A stretch of DNA of 64,000 nucleotides, taken from the NCBI GenBank assembly GCA_035760965.1, contig DASTRY010000032.1, positions 1 to 64,000 of the forward strand, given 5' to 3'. Position numbers and translations under genes: made by a program. The notes beneath the pieces were generated by a model. The model did no database searches, was not told the origin of the DNA, and saw only the letters and a list, made by a program, of their open reading frames with translations. Position 1 is the stretch's first letter, and each line of letters opens with the position of its first letter. Source of the DNA: JADGHX01 sp035760965 (GTDB lineage: Bacteria > Pseudomonadota > Gammaproteobacteria > Steroidobacterales > Steroidobacteraceae). Of the stretch, positions 33,753 through 45,951 are shown piece after piece.

Positions 33753-33871
33753 CAGGTCGCCCATGAACGCCGCTCGCCGTTCAACGCAGATCGCCCATGA
33801 ACGCGGCTCACACTTGATCGCAGGTCACCGTTGAACGCGGGTCGCCCTTGAACGAGGATCGCCGTCGAACG
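33753..33871. repeat. Seven-copy 17-bp direct tandem repeat
   Basis: Units start at 33753, 33770, 33787, 33804, 33821, 33838 and 33855. Plus-strand consensus is CRGRTCGCCCWTGAACG. A further isolated copy is at 33642-33658. As 17 is not a multiple of 3 the array would shift frame at each unit, so it is not a protein repeat. Confidence 0.85.
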
Positions 33872-34016
33872 CGTGTTGTTGTTGGCGCCTGACATAGGTT
33901 GGAAGCGCGACGTCGTTGCGGAAGAGTTGCCGCAGCGGCCGTTCGACGCCGATTGCAGGGTCACAGCGCCTTGCCAGGGCCGGCGCGCTCACGTCGCCCC
34001 TCGCAGATCCGAGGCA

Positions 34017-34044
34017 CGGCACGCGAGAGAACCTCCGCGTGCCG
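34017..34044 (-). terminator. Hairpin downstream of gltD
   Basis: CGGCACGCG (34017-34025) pairs perfectly with CGCGTGCCG (34036-34044), 7 nt after the gltD stop. A second hairpin CCTCG/CGAGG lies just beyond (33999-34014). No T-run follows, so Rho-independent termination is not certain. Confidence 0.5.
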
Positions 34045-34050
34045 CGACCG

Positions 34051-35463
34051 TCAGCCGACGCCGAGATACCTGAGGATCCCCTTGGCCGCCTCGCGCCCTT
34101 CGAACACCGCCGTCACCACGAGATCCGACCCGCGCACCATGTCGCCGCCGGCGAAGATCTTCGGGTTCGTCGTCTGGAAAGGCGTTTCCGCAGATGCCGA
34201 TACACGCACGCGACCGTTGTGATGCAGCCGAATGCCGTGCTTGTCGAACCACTCGGGCGGGTTCGGCAGGAAGCCAAATGCGATGATCACCGCATCGGCG
34301 GGGATGACGCGCTCGGTGCCAGGGATCGGCTCGGGCACGCGGCGGCCGCGCGCATCGGGCTTGCCGAGGCGCGTCTCGACGATCTTCACGCCTTCGACGT
34401 GCTCGGAGCCGACGATCTCGGTCGGCTGCGCGTTGAAGAGAAACTCGACGCCCTCTTCCTTCGAGTTCTTGTAGTCGCGCCGCGAGCCGGGCATGTTCGC
34501 TTCGTCGCGCCGATACGTACAGGTCACGGACTCCGCACCCTGACGGATGGCCGTGCGGTTGCAGTCCATGCCCGTGTCCCCGCCGCCGAGGACGACGACG
34601 CGCTTGCCCTTCATGTCGATCAGCTTCTCGGCGCTGCCGGGCAGACCGAGCTCGTGATTGATGTTCGCGATGAGATACGGCAGCGCTTCGTACACGCCGG
34701 CGAGATCCTCGCCGGGGAAGCCGCCCTTCACGTACTTGTACGTGCCCATGCCCATGAACACGGCGTCGTATTCCGCGAGCAGCTCATCGAGCGTCACATC
34801 GCGGCCGACTTCGACGCCCAGGCGGAACTGGACGCCCATGCCTTCCATCACCTCGCGCCGCTTCTCGACGATCTCCTTTTCGAGCTTGAAGGGCGGGATG
34901 CCAAAGGTGAGCAAGCCGCCGATGCGGGTGTATCGATCGTAGACCACCGGCTGCACGCCGTTGCGCGTGAGAATATCCGCGCAACCGAGGCCCGCGGGCC
35001 CCGCGCCGATGACGGCGACGCGCTTGCCGGTCGGCTTCACGTTCGACATGTCCGGCGTCCACCCGAGCTTGAACGCTTCGTCGGTGATGTACTTCTCGAT
35101 CGCGCCGATCGTCACTGCACCGAGACCGTCGTTCAGCGTGCACGCGCCCTCGCACAAGCGATCCTGCGGACAGATGCGTCCGCACATCTCCGGCAGCGAG
35201 TTCGTCTTGTGGGAGAGCTCCGCCGCTTCGAGCAGGTTGCCCTCCTGAATGAGCTTCAGCCAATTCGGGATGTAGTTGTGGACCGGGCATTTCCACTCGC
35301 AGAAGGGGTTGCCGCACGCGAGGCAACGGCCGGCCTGCTGAGCCGCGGCGTCCGCCGTGAACTGCGCGTAGATCTCGCGGAATTCGGTAATGCGAGTCTC
35401 GACGGGCAGCTTCGCCGGATCCGTGCGCGGGATGTCGAGGAACTGAAGGTGCTTGTCAGCCAT
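34051..35463 (-). CDS. gltD: Glutamate synthase small (beta) subunit
   Basis: 470 residues. Supplies electrons from NADPH to the large subunit for glutamate formation from glutamine and 2-oxoglutarate. N-terminal domain carries two cysteine clusters for 4Fe-4S centres: CLACGNPFCEWKCPVHN (about 48-64) and CGRICPQDRLCEGAC (about 94-108). FAD site VAVIGAGPAGLGCADIL (about 150) and NADPH site VVVLGGGDTGMDCNRTA (about 290), ending with FAGGDMVRGSDLVVTAVFEG of the second FAD contact. Thirteen bp after gltB in one operon. Length and order match NADPH-GOGAT beta subunits. Confidence 0.97.
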   Translation of the reverse strand: MADKHLQFLDIPRTDPAKLPVETRITEFREIYAQFTADAAAQQAGRCLACGNPFCEWKCPVHNYIPNWLKLIQEGNLLEAAELSHKTNSLPEMCGRICPQDRLCEGACTLNDGLGAVTIGAIEKYITDEAFKLGWTPDMSNVKPTGKRVAVIGAGPAGLGCADILTRNGVQPVVYDRYTRIGGLLTFGIPPFKLEKEIVEKRREVMEGMGVQFRLGVEVGRDVTLDELLAEYDAVFMGMGTYKYVKGGFPGEDLAGVYEALPYLIANINHELGLPGSAEKLIDMKGKRVVVLGGGDTGMDCNRTAIRQGAESVTCTYRRDEANMPGSRRDYKNSKEEGVEFLFNAQPTEIVGSEHVEGVKIVETRLGKPDARGRRVPEPIPGTERVIPADAVIIAFGFLPNPPEWFDKHGIRLHHNGRVRVSASAETPFQTTNPKIFAGGDMVRGSDLVVTAVFEGREAAKGILRYLGVG

Positions 35464-35476
35464 GGATGTCGTCTGG

Positions 35477-39940
<4,464 letters not shown>

Positions 39941-40380
39941 CGTCGTGCCCCGTTACGGAGGCGTACTCCGCTCGTGCCACCGGCGCGAAGCCGGCGGCTC
40001 CATTGCTCACGTTGAAAAAATAAGTCGGGAGAGATCCGGTAACCGAGCAACAGCGGGCTTGCGCGCTGGTGCGGGCTCTACCGGCAGGGCGCCGACACTC
40101 GCTCGCGACACGAGGCCGGGTCGCGGGCGGCATGCGCCGATCTACACCACCTGTATGCGCCCGATCATACCGACGCGGCGGAAGCGGTCAATGCACGATT
40201 CGGTCGAGAACCGGCCGGGAACGGTCGGTGCCGCCCGGGAATGGGCATATTTTCGAGCAGGTGGGTCGGCGGCTCGCAGGATGGTCGCGTGTCACGACCG
40301 GGCAATCGAGCGGCCGTGCAGTGAAAATCCGGCCCAACCCGGTCCATACTCCGCCCCCACCGAATCGCCGAGGACCCCCG
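39941..40380. other. 440-bp divergent intergenic region, gltB leader and polyene-cluster promoter region
   Basis: No gene is supported. On the gltB side a hairpin, GCCACCGGC (39976-39984) with GCCGGCGGC (39990-39998), eight Watson-Crick pairs plus one wobble, lies about 36 nt before the gltB ATG. A/T-rich GAAAAAATAA at about 40014-40023 may be part of the gltB promoter. On the cluster side GAGGA at 40370-40374 is the ribosome-binding site of the first gene. Confidence 0.5.
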
Positions 40381-41058
40381 TTGAGACCGCTGATGATCGC
40401 CCTGGGCGTCGCGCTTCCGCTGACCGTGCACGCGGCCGTCGTCAGCCGGAACACGCCGTTGACGATCGCAAGCCTCGCCCTCCTGGCGCTGATCGTGATG
40501 CTCCCGCGCCTCATGCGGTTGAGCGCGGCGGCCTGGTGTGCCGTGCCGCTGATCGTCGCCGCGCTCGTGCTCCTGTGGCGCGCGCACGCGGAGTGGCTGC
40601 CGCTCTATGCGACCCCGGTGCTCGTGAGCTTCGTGTTCGCCTGGGTCTTCGGGCACACGCTCGCGCCCGGCGAAGTGCCGCTCATCGAGCGGCTCGTGCG
40701 GCTGCTTCACGAAAACGACGACCTGCGGCCCGACATCCGTGCGTACGCGCGCGGCTGCACGCTCGCCTGGACGCTGCTGCTGACCACCCTCGGGGTCCTC
40801 AACCTCACGCTCGCGCTGATCGCCGCGCCGAACGGCGTGCTGCTGCTTCTTGGCATCCGGCCGCCGTTCACGGTGCCCGTCGAGGTCTGGTCGCTGTTCG
40901 CGTACTTCCTCAACTACGTCTTCGTCGGGGTGTTCTTCCTGCTCGAGTATCTTTATCGGGACCGCCGCTTCCCCGAGCAGAAGTACCGCAACGTGTTCGA
41001 CTTCATGCGCCGCGCCGCCGCCGTGGGGCCGCGCCTCCTGCGCGCACGCAATGACTGA
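40381..41058 (+). CDS. Aryl-polyene cluster inner-membrane protein (COG4648-like)
   Basis: 225 residues with about six hydrophobic helices (ALGVALPLTVHAAVV, LTIASLALLALIVMLPRL, AWCAVPLIVAALVLLW, VLVSFVFAWVFGHTL, then TLAWTLLLTTLGVLNLTLALI and FAYFLNYVFVGVFFLLEYLYR). The ending RDRRFPEQKYRNVFDFMRRA and APGEVPLIERLVRLLHE fit the membrane protein present in gammaproteobacterial aryl-polyene clusters. Role in export or assembly is unknown. The start is taken as TTG because GAGGA sits 6 nt before it; an ATG 12 bp later lacks a good site. First gene of a six-gene block; overlaps the dehydratase by 8 bp. Confidence 0.85.
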   Translation: MRPLMIALGVALPLTVHAAVVSRNTPLTIASLALLALIVMLPRLMRLSAAAWCAVPLIVAALVLLWRAHAEWLPLYATPVLVSFVFAWVFGHTLAPGEVPLIERLVRLLHENDDLRPDIRAYARGCTLAWTLLLTTLGVLNLTLALIAAPNGVLLLLGIRPPFTVPVEVWSLFAYFLNYVFVGVFFLLEYLYRDRRFPEQKYRNVFDFMRRAAAVGPRLLRARND

Positions 41059-41488
41059 GCGCCACCTCGCCGCGTTCACCGTACCCGCGAGCCATCCGTC
41101 GTTGCCGGGGCATTTTCCAGGCTCGCCGGTGGTGCCGGGCGTGGTCGTGCTCGATCTGGTGCTGCGGGCCGCTGCCGAATGGCGGGGGCATGAAGCGCGC
41201 GTGAGCGGCCTCAAGCAGGTGAAGTTTCTCGCGCCGCTGCTGCCGGAGGAGCGTGCGGAGGTCGCGCTGGAAGCGAGCGATGCTGCATTGGGCTTTCGCG
41301 TGTCGCGAGGCGAACAGGTCATTGCGCAGGGGACGTTCGTTGTTGCGAGCGACAGCGCCGCCCGTGGCGCTTCCGATGCCGCAGGCGCAGCGGCCGTCCC
41401 GCCGAGCGCCGACGCATCCACGGGTGCGGCAGCGCCGGCGAGCGCGCCGGCCACGACACGGGCGCCCGACTCGCCGCATCGCTCATGA
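41051..41488 (+). CDS. 3-hydroxyacyl-ACP dehydratase, ApeI-like hotdog protein with Ala-rich tail
   Basis: 145 residues. FTVPASHPSLPGHFPGSPVVPGVVVLDLVLRAA is the FabZ/ApeI active-site helix region with the catalytic His in GHFPG and the conserved PVVPGV. SGLKQVKFLAPLLPEERAEV follows. Forms double bonds of the growing polyene chain on the ACP. The last 45-50 residues (after GTFVVAS) are Ala, Ser, Pro-rich and not seen in typical ApeI, likely disordered. ATG overlaps the preceding gene by 8 bp, and its stop overlaps the next start (ATGA). Confidence 0.9.
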   Translation: MTERHLAAFTVPASHPSLPGHFPGSPVVPGVVVLDLVLRAAAEWRGHEARVSGLKQVKFLAPLLPEERAEVALEASDAALGFRVSRGEQVIAQGTFVVASDSAARGASDAAGAAAVPPSADASTGAAAPASAPATTRAPDSPHRS

Positions 41489-42444
41489 GCACGCCCTGGC
41501 TCGAACGGCAGGAGATCGGCAATCCGTTCTTCCTGCATCTGATCCGTGATATCGGGCTGCTGTGCGGCCGACGCGCGACGCGGCTGCTGCTCTACCCGAT
41601 CACGCTCTACTTCTTCTTTCGGCGCGGACCGGAGCGGCGCGCCTCGCGGGTGTACCTCGAAAGAGTGTTCGGCCGGCGCGTCTCGGCATGGCACGTCCTG
41701 CGTCACATCCACTGCTTCGCGTGCACGATCCTCGATCGCCTGTTCCTGCTCAGCGAACGCTTCAAGCGTTTCGATATCCGGACATCCGGCCTGCGGGATC
41801 TCGACCGCGTGCTCGCCGGCGGCAAGGGTGTCCTGCTGATCGGCTCACATCTCGGCAGCTTCGACGCGCTGCGCGTGCTGGCCTTGGAACGACCCGAGGT
41901 GCCCGTGCGCATCCTTTTAGATGTCGCGCACGGCGCGCGCATTACGCAGGTGCTGAATGCTCTGAACCCGGCGCTCGCGGCCAGCATCATCAACGCGCGC
42001 GATGCAGGGCCGGGTGTCGCCATCGCAATCAAGGAAGCGCTCGACCGCAACTCCATCGTGGCGCTGCTCGCGGATCGCGGACGGCCCAGCAACCCGACCC
42101 AGACGGTGAGCTTCCTCGGTCACCGCGCACCGTTGCCGACCTCACCGTGGCTCCTGGCCGCGACCCTCAAAGTGCCGGTGATGCTGGCCTTCGGGCTGTA
42201 TCGCGGCGGGAATCGCTACGATCTGCACTTCGAGATGTTCGCGGAGAGCATCGTCGTCGAGCGCAGCCGCCGGGCCGAGGCGCTCGCGCAAATTCTGCAG
42301 AAGTTCGCGGACCGGCTGGCACACTATGCGCGGCTTGCTCCTTACAACTGGTTCAACTTCTATGACTTCTGGCATCAGGAAGCGCCGCGCGCTGACGCTC
42401 GCGACGCTGTCGCTGGCACCGGCGATCTGCTTCGGCGCTCTTGA
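41485..42444 (+). CDS. LpxL/HtrB-type acyltransferase (first of two)
   Basis: 319 residues. Inner-membrane-associated acyltransferase: GVLLIGSHLGSFDALRVLA holds the HxxxxD catalytic pair (H and D six apart), LLADRGRPSNPTQTVSFLGHRAPLP is the family loop II, PVMLAFGLYRGGNRYDLHFEMF loop III, and APYNWFNFYDFW is the usual C-terminal signature. In polyene clusters such enzymes attach acyl chains to the head group. Overlaps upstream dehydratase by 4 bp and downstream LolA-like gene by 83 bp. Confidence 0.9.
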   Translation: MSTPWLERQEIGNPFFLHLIRDIGLLCGRRATRLLLYPITLYFFFRRGPERRASRVYLERVFGRRVSAWHVLRHIHCFACTILDRLFLLSERFKRFDIRTSGLRDLDRVLAGGKGVLLIGSHLGSFDALRVLALERPEVPVRILLDVAHGARITQVLNALNPALAASIINARDAGPGVAIAIKEALDRNSIVALLADRGRPSNPTQTVSFLGHRAPLPTSPWLLAATLKVPVMLAFGLYRGGNRYDLHFEMFAESIVVERSRRAEALAQILQKFADRLAHYARLAPYNWFNFYDFWHQEAPRADARDAVAGTGDLLRRS

Positions 42445-43006
42445 CGTCGATCGGTTGCTCGCGAAGCTGGCGCGCCCGGCGCCAGCGACGACGCCCTTCG
42501 TCGAAGCGCGCTTTTCGAAGCTCCTCGTCGAACCGCTCGTCGTGAAGGGCCAGCTCGAGTACCACGAGGATGGCGCGCTCGTGCGCGCCGTCAGCGAGCC
42601 GTTTCGGGAGCGCACGGAGATCAAAGGCGATACGGTGACGATCGAGCGCGTCGGCAAATCGCCGCGGCGCTTCTCGCTGAACCGCGCGCCCGAGCTGCGG
42701 AGCATGCTCGCGGGATTCGGCGCGGTGCTGGGCGGAACGCGCGCCACGCTGGAACAGGACTTCGATCTCGCAGCGACCGGCGACACGTCGCACTGGCGGC
42801 TCGCGATGACGCCGAAGGCGCCCACGCTCGGCAAATACGTGCGCGACATCGTGATGGAGGGACACGAAAGCGAGCCGCGCTGCGTGGTCGTCACGCAGCC
42901 GGACGACGAAGCGAGTGTGATGGTGGTCGGCAACGCCGCCGCGAGCCCGCTGCCGCAGCCGCTCACGCGCGAATCGCTCGAGCGCTTCTGTGCGAGCCAA
43001 GGTTGA
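42362..43006 (+). CDS. LolA-like periplasmic lipid carrier
   Basis: 214 residues. Signal peptide (ALTLATLSLAPAICFGA) then an incomplete beta-barrel pattern: TTPFVEARFSKLLVEPLVVKGQLEYHEDGALVRAV and WRLAMTPKAPTLGKYVRDIVMEG, like the LolA-like protein (COG2834 type) in polyene clusters. Expected to carry the hydrophobic product or its lipid across the periplasm. Start taken at MTSGIRKRR, which leads straight into the signal peptide; an ATG 36 bp upstream also works. 83 bp of its 5' end overlap the acyltransferase gene in another frame. Confidence 0.86.
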   Translation: MTSGIRKRRALTLATLSLAPAICFGALDVDRLLAKLARPAPATTPFVEARFSKLLVEPLVVKGQLEYHEDGALVRAVSEPFRERTEIKGDTVTIERVGKSPRRFSLNRAPELRSMLAGFGAVLGGTRATLEQDFDLAATGDTSHWRLAMTPKAPTLGKYVRDIVMEGHESEPRCVVVTQPDDEASVMVVGNAAASPLPQPLTRESLERFCASQG

Positions 43007-43086
43007 ATGGTCGGGGCGCGCTGCGTGCCCGACAGTTCTTGCGGCCGAGCGGTGGCGCACGCACTCGAGCGCACCCATCACGCTGA

Positions 43087-45504
43087 ATGGCTGACATGAC
43101 GCGCACGGCGCGCACCGCGTTGTTGATCGCATGGATCGCCGCGATCGTGCTGCTCGGCTATTACGTGCAGCAATCGCTGACCATCAGCGGTGACCTGCGA
43201 CTGTTCTTGCCTTCGCCGCAAACGCGCACGGAGAAGCTGCTGCTCGAGGAAGTCGGCGAGAGTCCCGCGTCACGACTTCTCTTGATCTCGCTCGACGGCG
43301 CTCCGCCCGAGTCGCTCGCAGAAAGCTCGCAGCGGCTCGCGGCAGCGCTGCGGTCGGATCCCCAGTTCGGATGGGTCTCGAACGGTGCGGCTTCGATCGA
43401 CGACATCCCCGACGCGCTGCTGCCGTATCGCTATCTGCTCTCGCCGACGCTGGATCACCAGAAATTCGATGCCGCATACCTGCGCGGTGAGCTGCAGGAG
43501 CGCTTGCAGGACCTCTCCTCGCCCGCGGGCACGGCGCTCGAGCCGCTGATTCCCCGCGACCCGACGCTCGAAGTGCTGAAGCTCGCCGAGGCCTGGCAGC
43601 CGGCCAAGCAACCGCAGCGACAATACGACGTGTGGTTCGACTCGCAGGGACAAAGCGCGCTGCTCGTCGCGGCCACGAAAGCCGCGGCCTTCGACCCGGA
43701 CGGTCAGGAGAAGGCGTCGGACGCTTTGCGGAAGCATTTCGAGCAGAGCCGTGCCGCCCCGAACGTGCGCATGACGGTGAGCGGCGCCGGCGCCTTTTCC
43801 GTCTTGATGAAAGGACGCACGCAGGCTGAGGCGACCGTGATCGGCACCATCGACAGCATCGGACTGATCGTTCTGCTGTTGATCGCGTATCGAAGCGTGC
43901 TGACCGTGGTGCTCGGAGGACTGCCGCTCGCGAGTGCCGGAATCGCCGGTCTCGCGGCAGTCAGTACGCTCTTCGGGTCTGTGCACGGGATCACGTTGGC
44001 GTTCGGGTTCACGCTGATCGGAGTGGCGCAGGACTATCCGATCCACCTGTTCAGCCATCAGCACCCCGGCAAGTCCGCGCTGGCGACGGCGAGATCGGTG
44101 TGGCCGACGCTTGCGACCGGCGTGGTGAGCACGTGCATCGCGTACCTCGCGTTTCTGCGTTCGGGCGTGAACGGGCTGGCGCAGCTCGCGTGCTTCACGA
44201 TCGTGGGACTCGCAGTGGCGGGGCTCACCACCCGCTATCTCTTGCCGCGCGTGATGCCAGAAAAAACCCGAGATCCTGGTGAGAGCGCCTGGCTCGCGCG
44301 TCTATGGTCCTTCATCGCGAAGCTGCCTCGGCCCCGCTGGCTCGGCGTGGCCATCGTGCTGGTGTGTGTCGCCGTCCTCGCGCTCGCCTCCACACCGATG
44401 TGGCAGAACGATCTTGGACAGCTCACCCCGGTTCCGCAGCCCCTGCTCGACACGGATGCGCGTCTGCGCCAGGAGCTCGGGGCCGCGGACGTGCGCCGCC
44501 TGCTCGTTGTGGACGCCGCGACGGCGGACGAGGTGCTTACGTCGCTCGAATCGCTACAACCCGAGCTCGATGCGCTGGTTCAGCAAGGAGCCATCGAGAG
44601 CTACGACGATGCTGCGCGCTACGTGCCCTCCACTGCTCGTCAGGCGCGCCGGCAGCAAGCTCTGCCTGACGTCGATGCACTTCGCGCGGCGCTTGCGCAG
44701 GCAACGGCCGGCCTGCCGTTCAAGGCAGACGTGTTCGAGCCCTTCATTGCCGACGTCGCCAAAGCAAAGACGCTTCCACCACTCACGCCCGCTGCGCTCG
44801 CTGGCACGCCGCTGGAATTGCAGGTGGGTGCGCTGCTTCTTCAGCATGGCGAGCGCTGGACCGGCCTGGTCACGCTGGGCGGCGTGCGCGACGTCGCCGC
44901 GCTTGAACAACTCGCCGAGAGACACGCCGCAAGCGCGCGAGATCGTGCACCCTCATCGAGTGCGACCCCCACGTCGGGTGATCTCGCATCGCAGAGCGGC
45001 CCCGCAATTACGCTGCTCGACCTGAAGCAAGCCTCCGAAGACCTGGTGGCGCGCCAGCGCACCCACATCCTCTACAGCCTGGCGATCGCGGCCGTGCTGC
45101 TCGCGCTCACGATCTTCGCGGCACTCCGCTCCCTGAAGCGAATGCTTCGGGTGATCGCACCGATGGCGCTCACGACGCTCCTGATCCTCGCCATTCTTCA
45201 CGGGCTCGGCGTCTCGCTGAATCTGTTCCACCTCATCGCGCTCGTGCTCGCTGCCGGGCTCGGCGTCGACTACGCGCTTTTCTTCGAGGCTGTCGAAGAC
45301 GATCCTGCCGAACAGCGCCGCACGCTGCACGCGGTGCTGGTGTGCTCGCTTTCAACGCTGCTCGTGTTCGCTGCGCTGGCACTCTCGACCTTGCCCGTAC
45401 TGCGCGCGATCGGAGTCACGGTCACGCTCGGCATAATCAGCAATTTCTTCTTGGCGCTGCTGCTGACGCGCCCGGCTGGGGAAGCATCGCATGCTCGGCC
45501 GTGA
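43087..45504 (+). CDS. RND-superfamily (MMPL-like) exporter of the polyene cluster
   Basis: 805 residues. Twelve membrane helices in two sets of six, each preceded by a large periplasmic loop: helix 1 TALLIAWIAAIVLLGYYVQQ, loop 1 with SGDLRLFLPSPQTRTEKLLLEE, helices 2-6 with IDSIGLIVLLLIAYRSVLTVVLGGLPLASAGIAGLAAVSTL, HGITLAFGFTLIGVAQDYPIH (the SSD/MMPL motif with Asp for proton flow), helix 7 WLGVAIVLVCVAVLALAST, loop 2, and ALVLAAGLGVDYALFFEAVE in the last set (GxxxDY). Probably moves the polyene lipid out of the inner membrane with LolA-like help. Overlaps the next dehydratase by 14 bp. Confidence 0.93.
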   Translation: MADMTRTARTALLIAWIAAIVLLGYYVQQSLTISGDLRLFLPSPQTRTEKLLLEEVGESPASRLLLISLDGAPPESLAESSQRLAAALRSDPQFGWVSNGAASIDDIPDALLPYRYLLSPTLDHQKFDAAYLRGELQERLQDLSSPAGTALEPLIPRDPTLEVLKLAEAWQPAKQPQRQYDVWFDSQGQSALLVAATKAAAFDPDGQEKASDALRKHFEQSRAAPNVRMTVSGAGAFSVLMKGRTQAEATVIGTIDSIGLIVLLLIAYRSVLTVVLGGLPLASAGIAGLAAVSTLFGSVHGITLAFGFTLIGVAQDYPIHLFSHQHPGKSALATARSVWPTLATGVVSTCIAYLAFLRSGVNGLAQLACFTIVGLAVAGLTTRYLLPRVMPEKTRDPGESAWLARLWSFIAKLPRPRWLGVAIVLVCVAVLALASTPMWQNDLGQLTPVPQPLLDTDARLRQELGAADVRRLLVVDAATADEVLTSLESLQPELDALVQQGAIESYDDAARYVPSTARQARRQQALPDVDALRAALAQATAGLPFKADVFEPFIADVAKAKTLPPLTPAALAGTPLELQVGALLLQHGERWTGLVTLGGVRDVAALEQLAERHAASARDRAPSSSATPTSGDLASQSGPAITLLDLKQASEDLVARQRTHILYSLAIAAVLLALTIFAALRSLKRMLRVIAPMALTTLLILAILHGLGVSLNLFHLIALVLAAGLGVDYALFFEAVEDDPAEQRRTLHAVLVCSLSTLLVFAALALSTLPVLRAIGVTVTLGIISNFFLALLLTRPAGEASHARP

Positions 45505-45919
45505 CGCCATCGAAGCGCTGATTCCTCATCGCGGCGCCATGTGCCTGCTCGAGCGCGTCGTCGAGTGGGATCGCGAGCGCATCGCTCTCGCGACCAGCAC
45601 GCATCGCTCGCCGACCAACCCATTGCGGCTCGATGGCCGTCTGCGCGCGATTCACTTGTGCGAGTACGGCGCACAGGCGATGGCGGTGCATGGCGGCTTG
45701 TGCGCTCAGGCCGAAGGCCGCACGGCGAAACCCGGATTTCTGGTTTCGCTGCGCGATGTGCGCCTTGACATCGATTTCATCGAGACGCTCGCGGGCGAGC
45801 TGCGCGTCAGCGCTCAACGCCTCATGGAGACGAGCGGCAGTTGGCAATACGCCTTCACCATTGAGCACGCCGGTGTGACGCTGGCGACCGGGCGCGCCGC
45901 GGTGTTGGCTCGTGAATGA
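45491..45919 (+). CDS. 3-hydroxyacyl-ACP dehydratase, ApeP-like hotdog protein
   Basis: 142 residues. LIPHRGAMCLLERVVEWD is the HRG-type start of ApeP-like hotdog dehydratases, followed by NPLRLDGRLRAIHLCEYGAQAMAVHGGL (active-site helix) and KPGFLVSLRDVRLDIDFIE. Acts with the ApeI-like protein as a heteromeric dehydratase in characterised aryl-polyene systems. Last gene of the plus-strand block; a perfect 7-bp hairpin follows its stop. Confidence 0.9.
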   Translation: MLGRDAIEALIPHRGAMCLLERVVEWDRERIALATSTHRSPTNPLRLDGRLRAIHLCEYGAQAMAVHGGLCAQAEGRTAKPGFLVSLRDVRLDIDFIETLAGELRVSAQRLMETSGSWQYAFTIEHAGVTLATGRAAVLARE

Positions 45920-45933
45920 TGGCGTTGCGATTC

Positions 45934-45951
45934 CAGCCGCTCACGCGGCTG
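45934..45951. terminator. Hairpin between convergent polyene-cluster genes
   Basis: CAGCCGC and GCGGCTG pair perfectly around TCAC; the loop holds the minus-strand stop codon of the halogenase-like gene. No T-run. Likely serves both transcripts. Confidence 0.45.

Larger units (their letters stand above)
33290..34050. other. 0.76-kb non-coding region between coiled-coil gene and gltD
   Basis: No gene is supported on either strand: the short open frames have no ribosome-binding site, odd composition and no family likeness. It contains a run of hairpins (33370-33597), a seven-copy 17-bp repeat (33753-33871) with a stray copy at 33642-33658, and tandem hairpins just after gltD (33999-34044). Confidence 0.6.

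Noticed and set aside
33753..33871. CRISPR array
   Set aside because: The 17-bp units are directly joined without spacers, and no cas gene is present.
33576..33964. Degraded repeat protein gene (FG-GAP-like AFNGE/ALNGE stretches on the minus strand)
   Set aside because: The likeness comes from translating a 17-bp DNA repeat; the frame shifts at each unit and no start signal exists.
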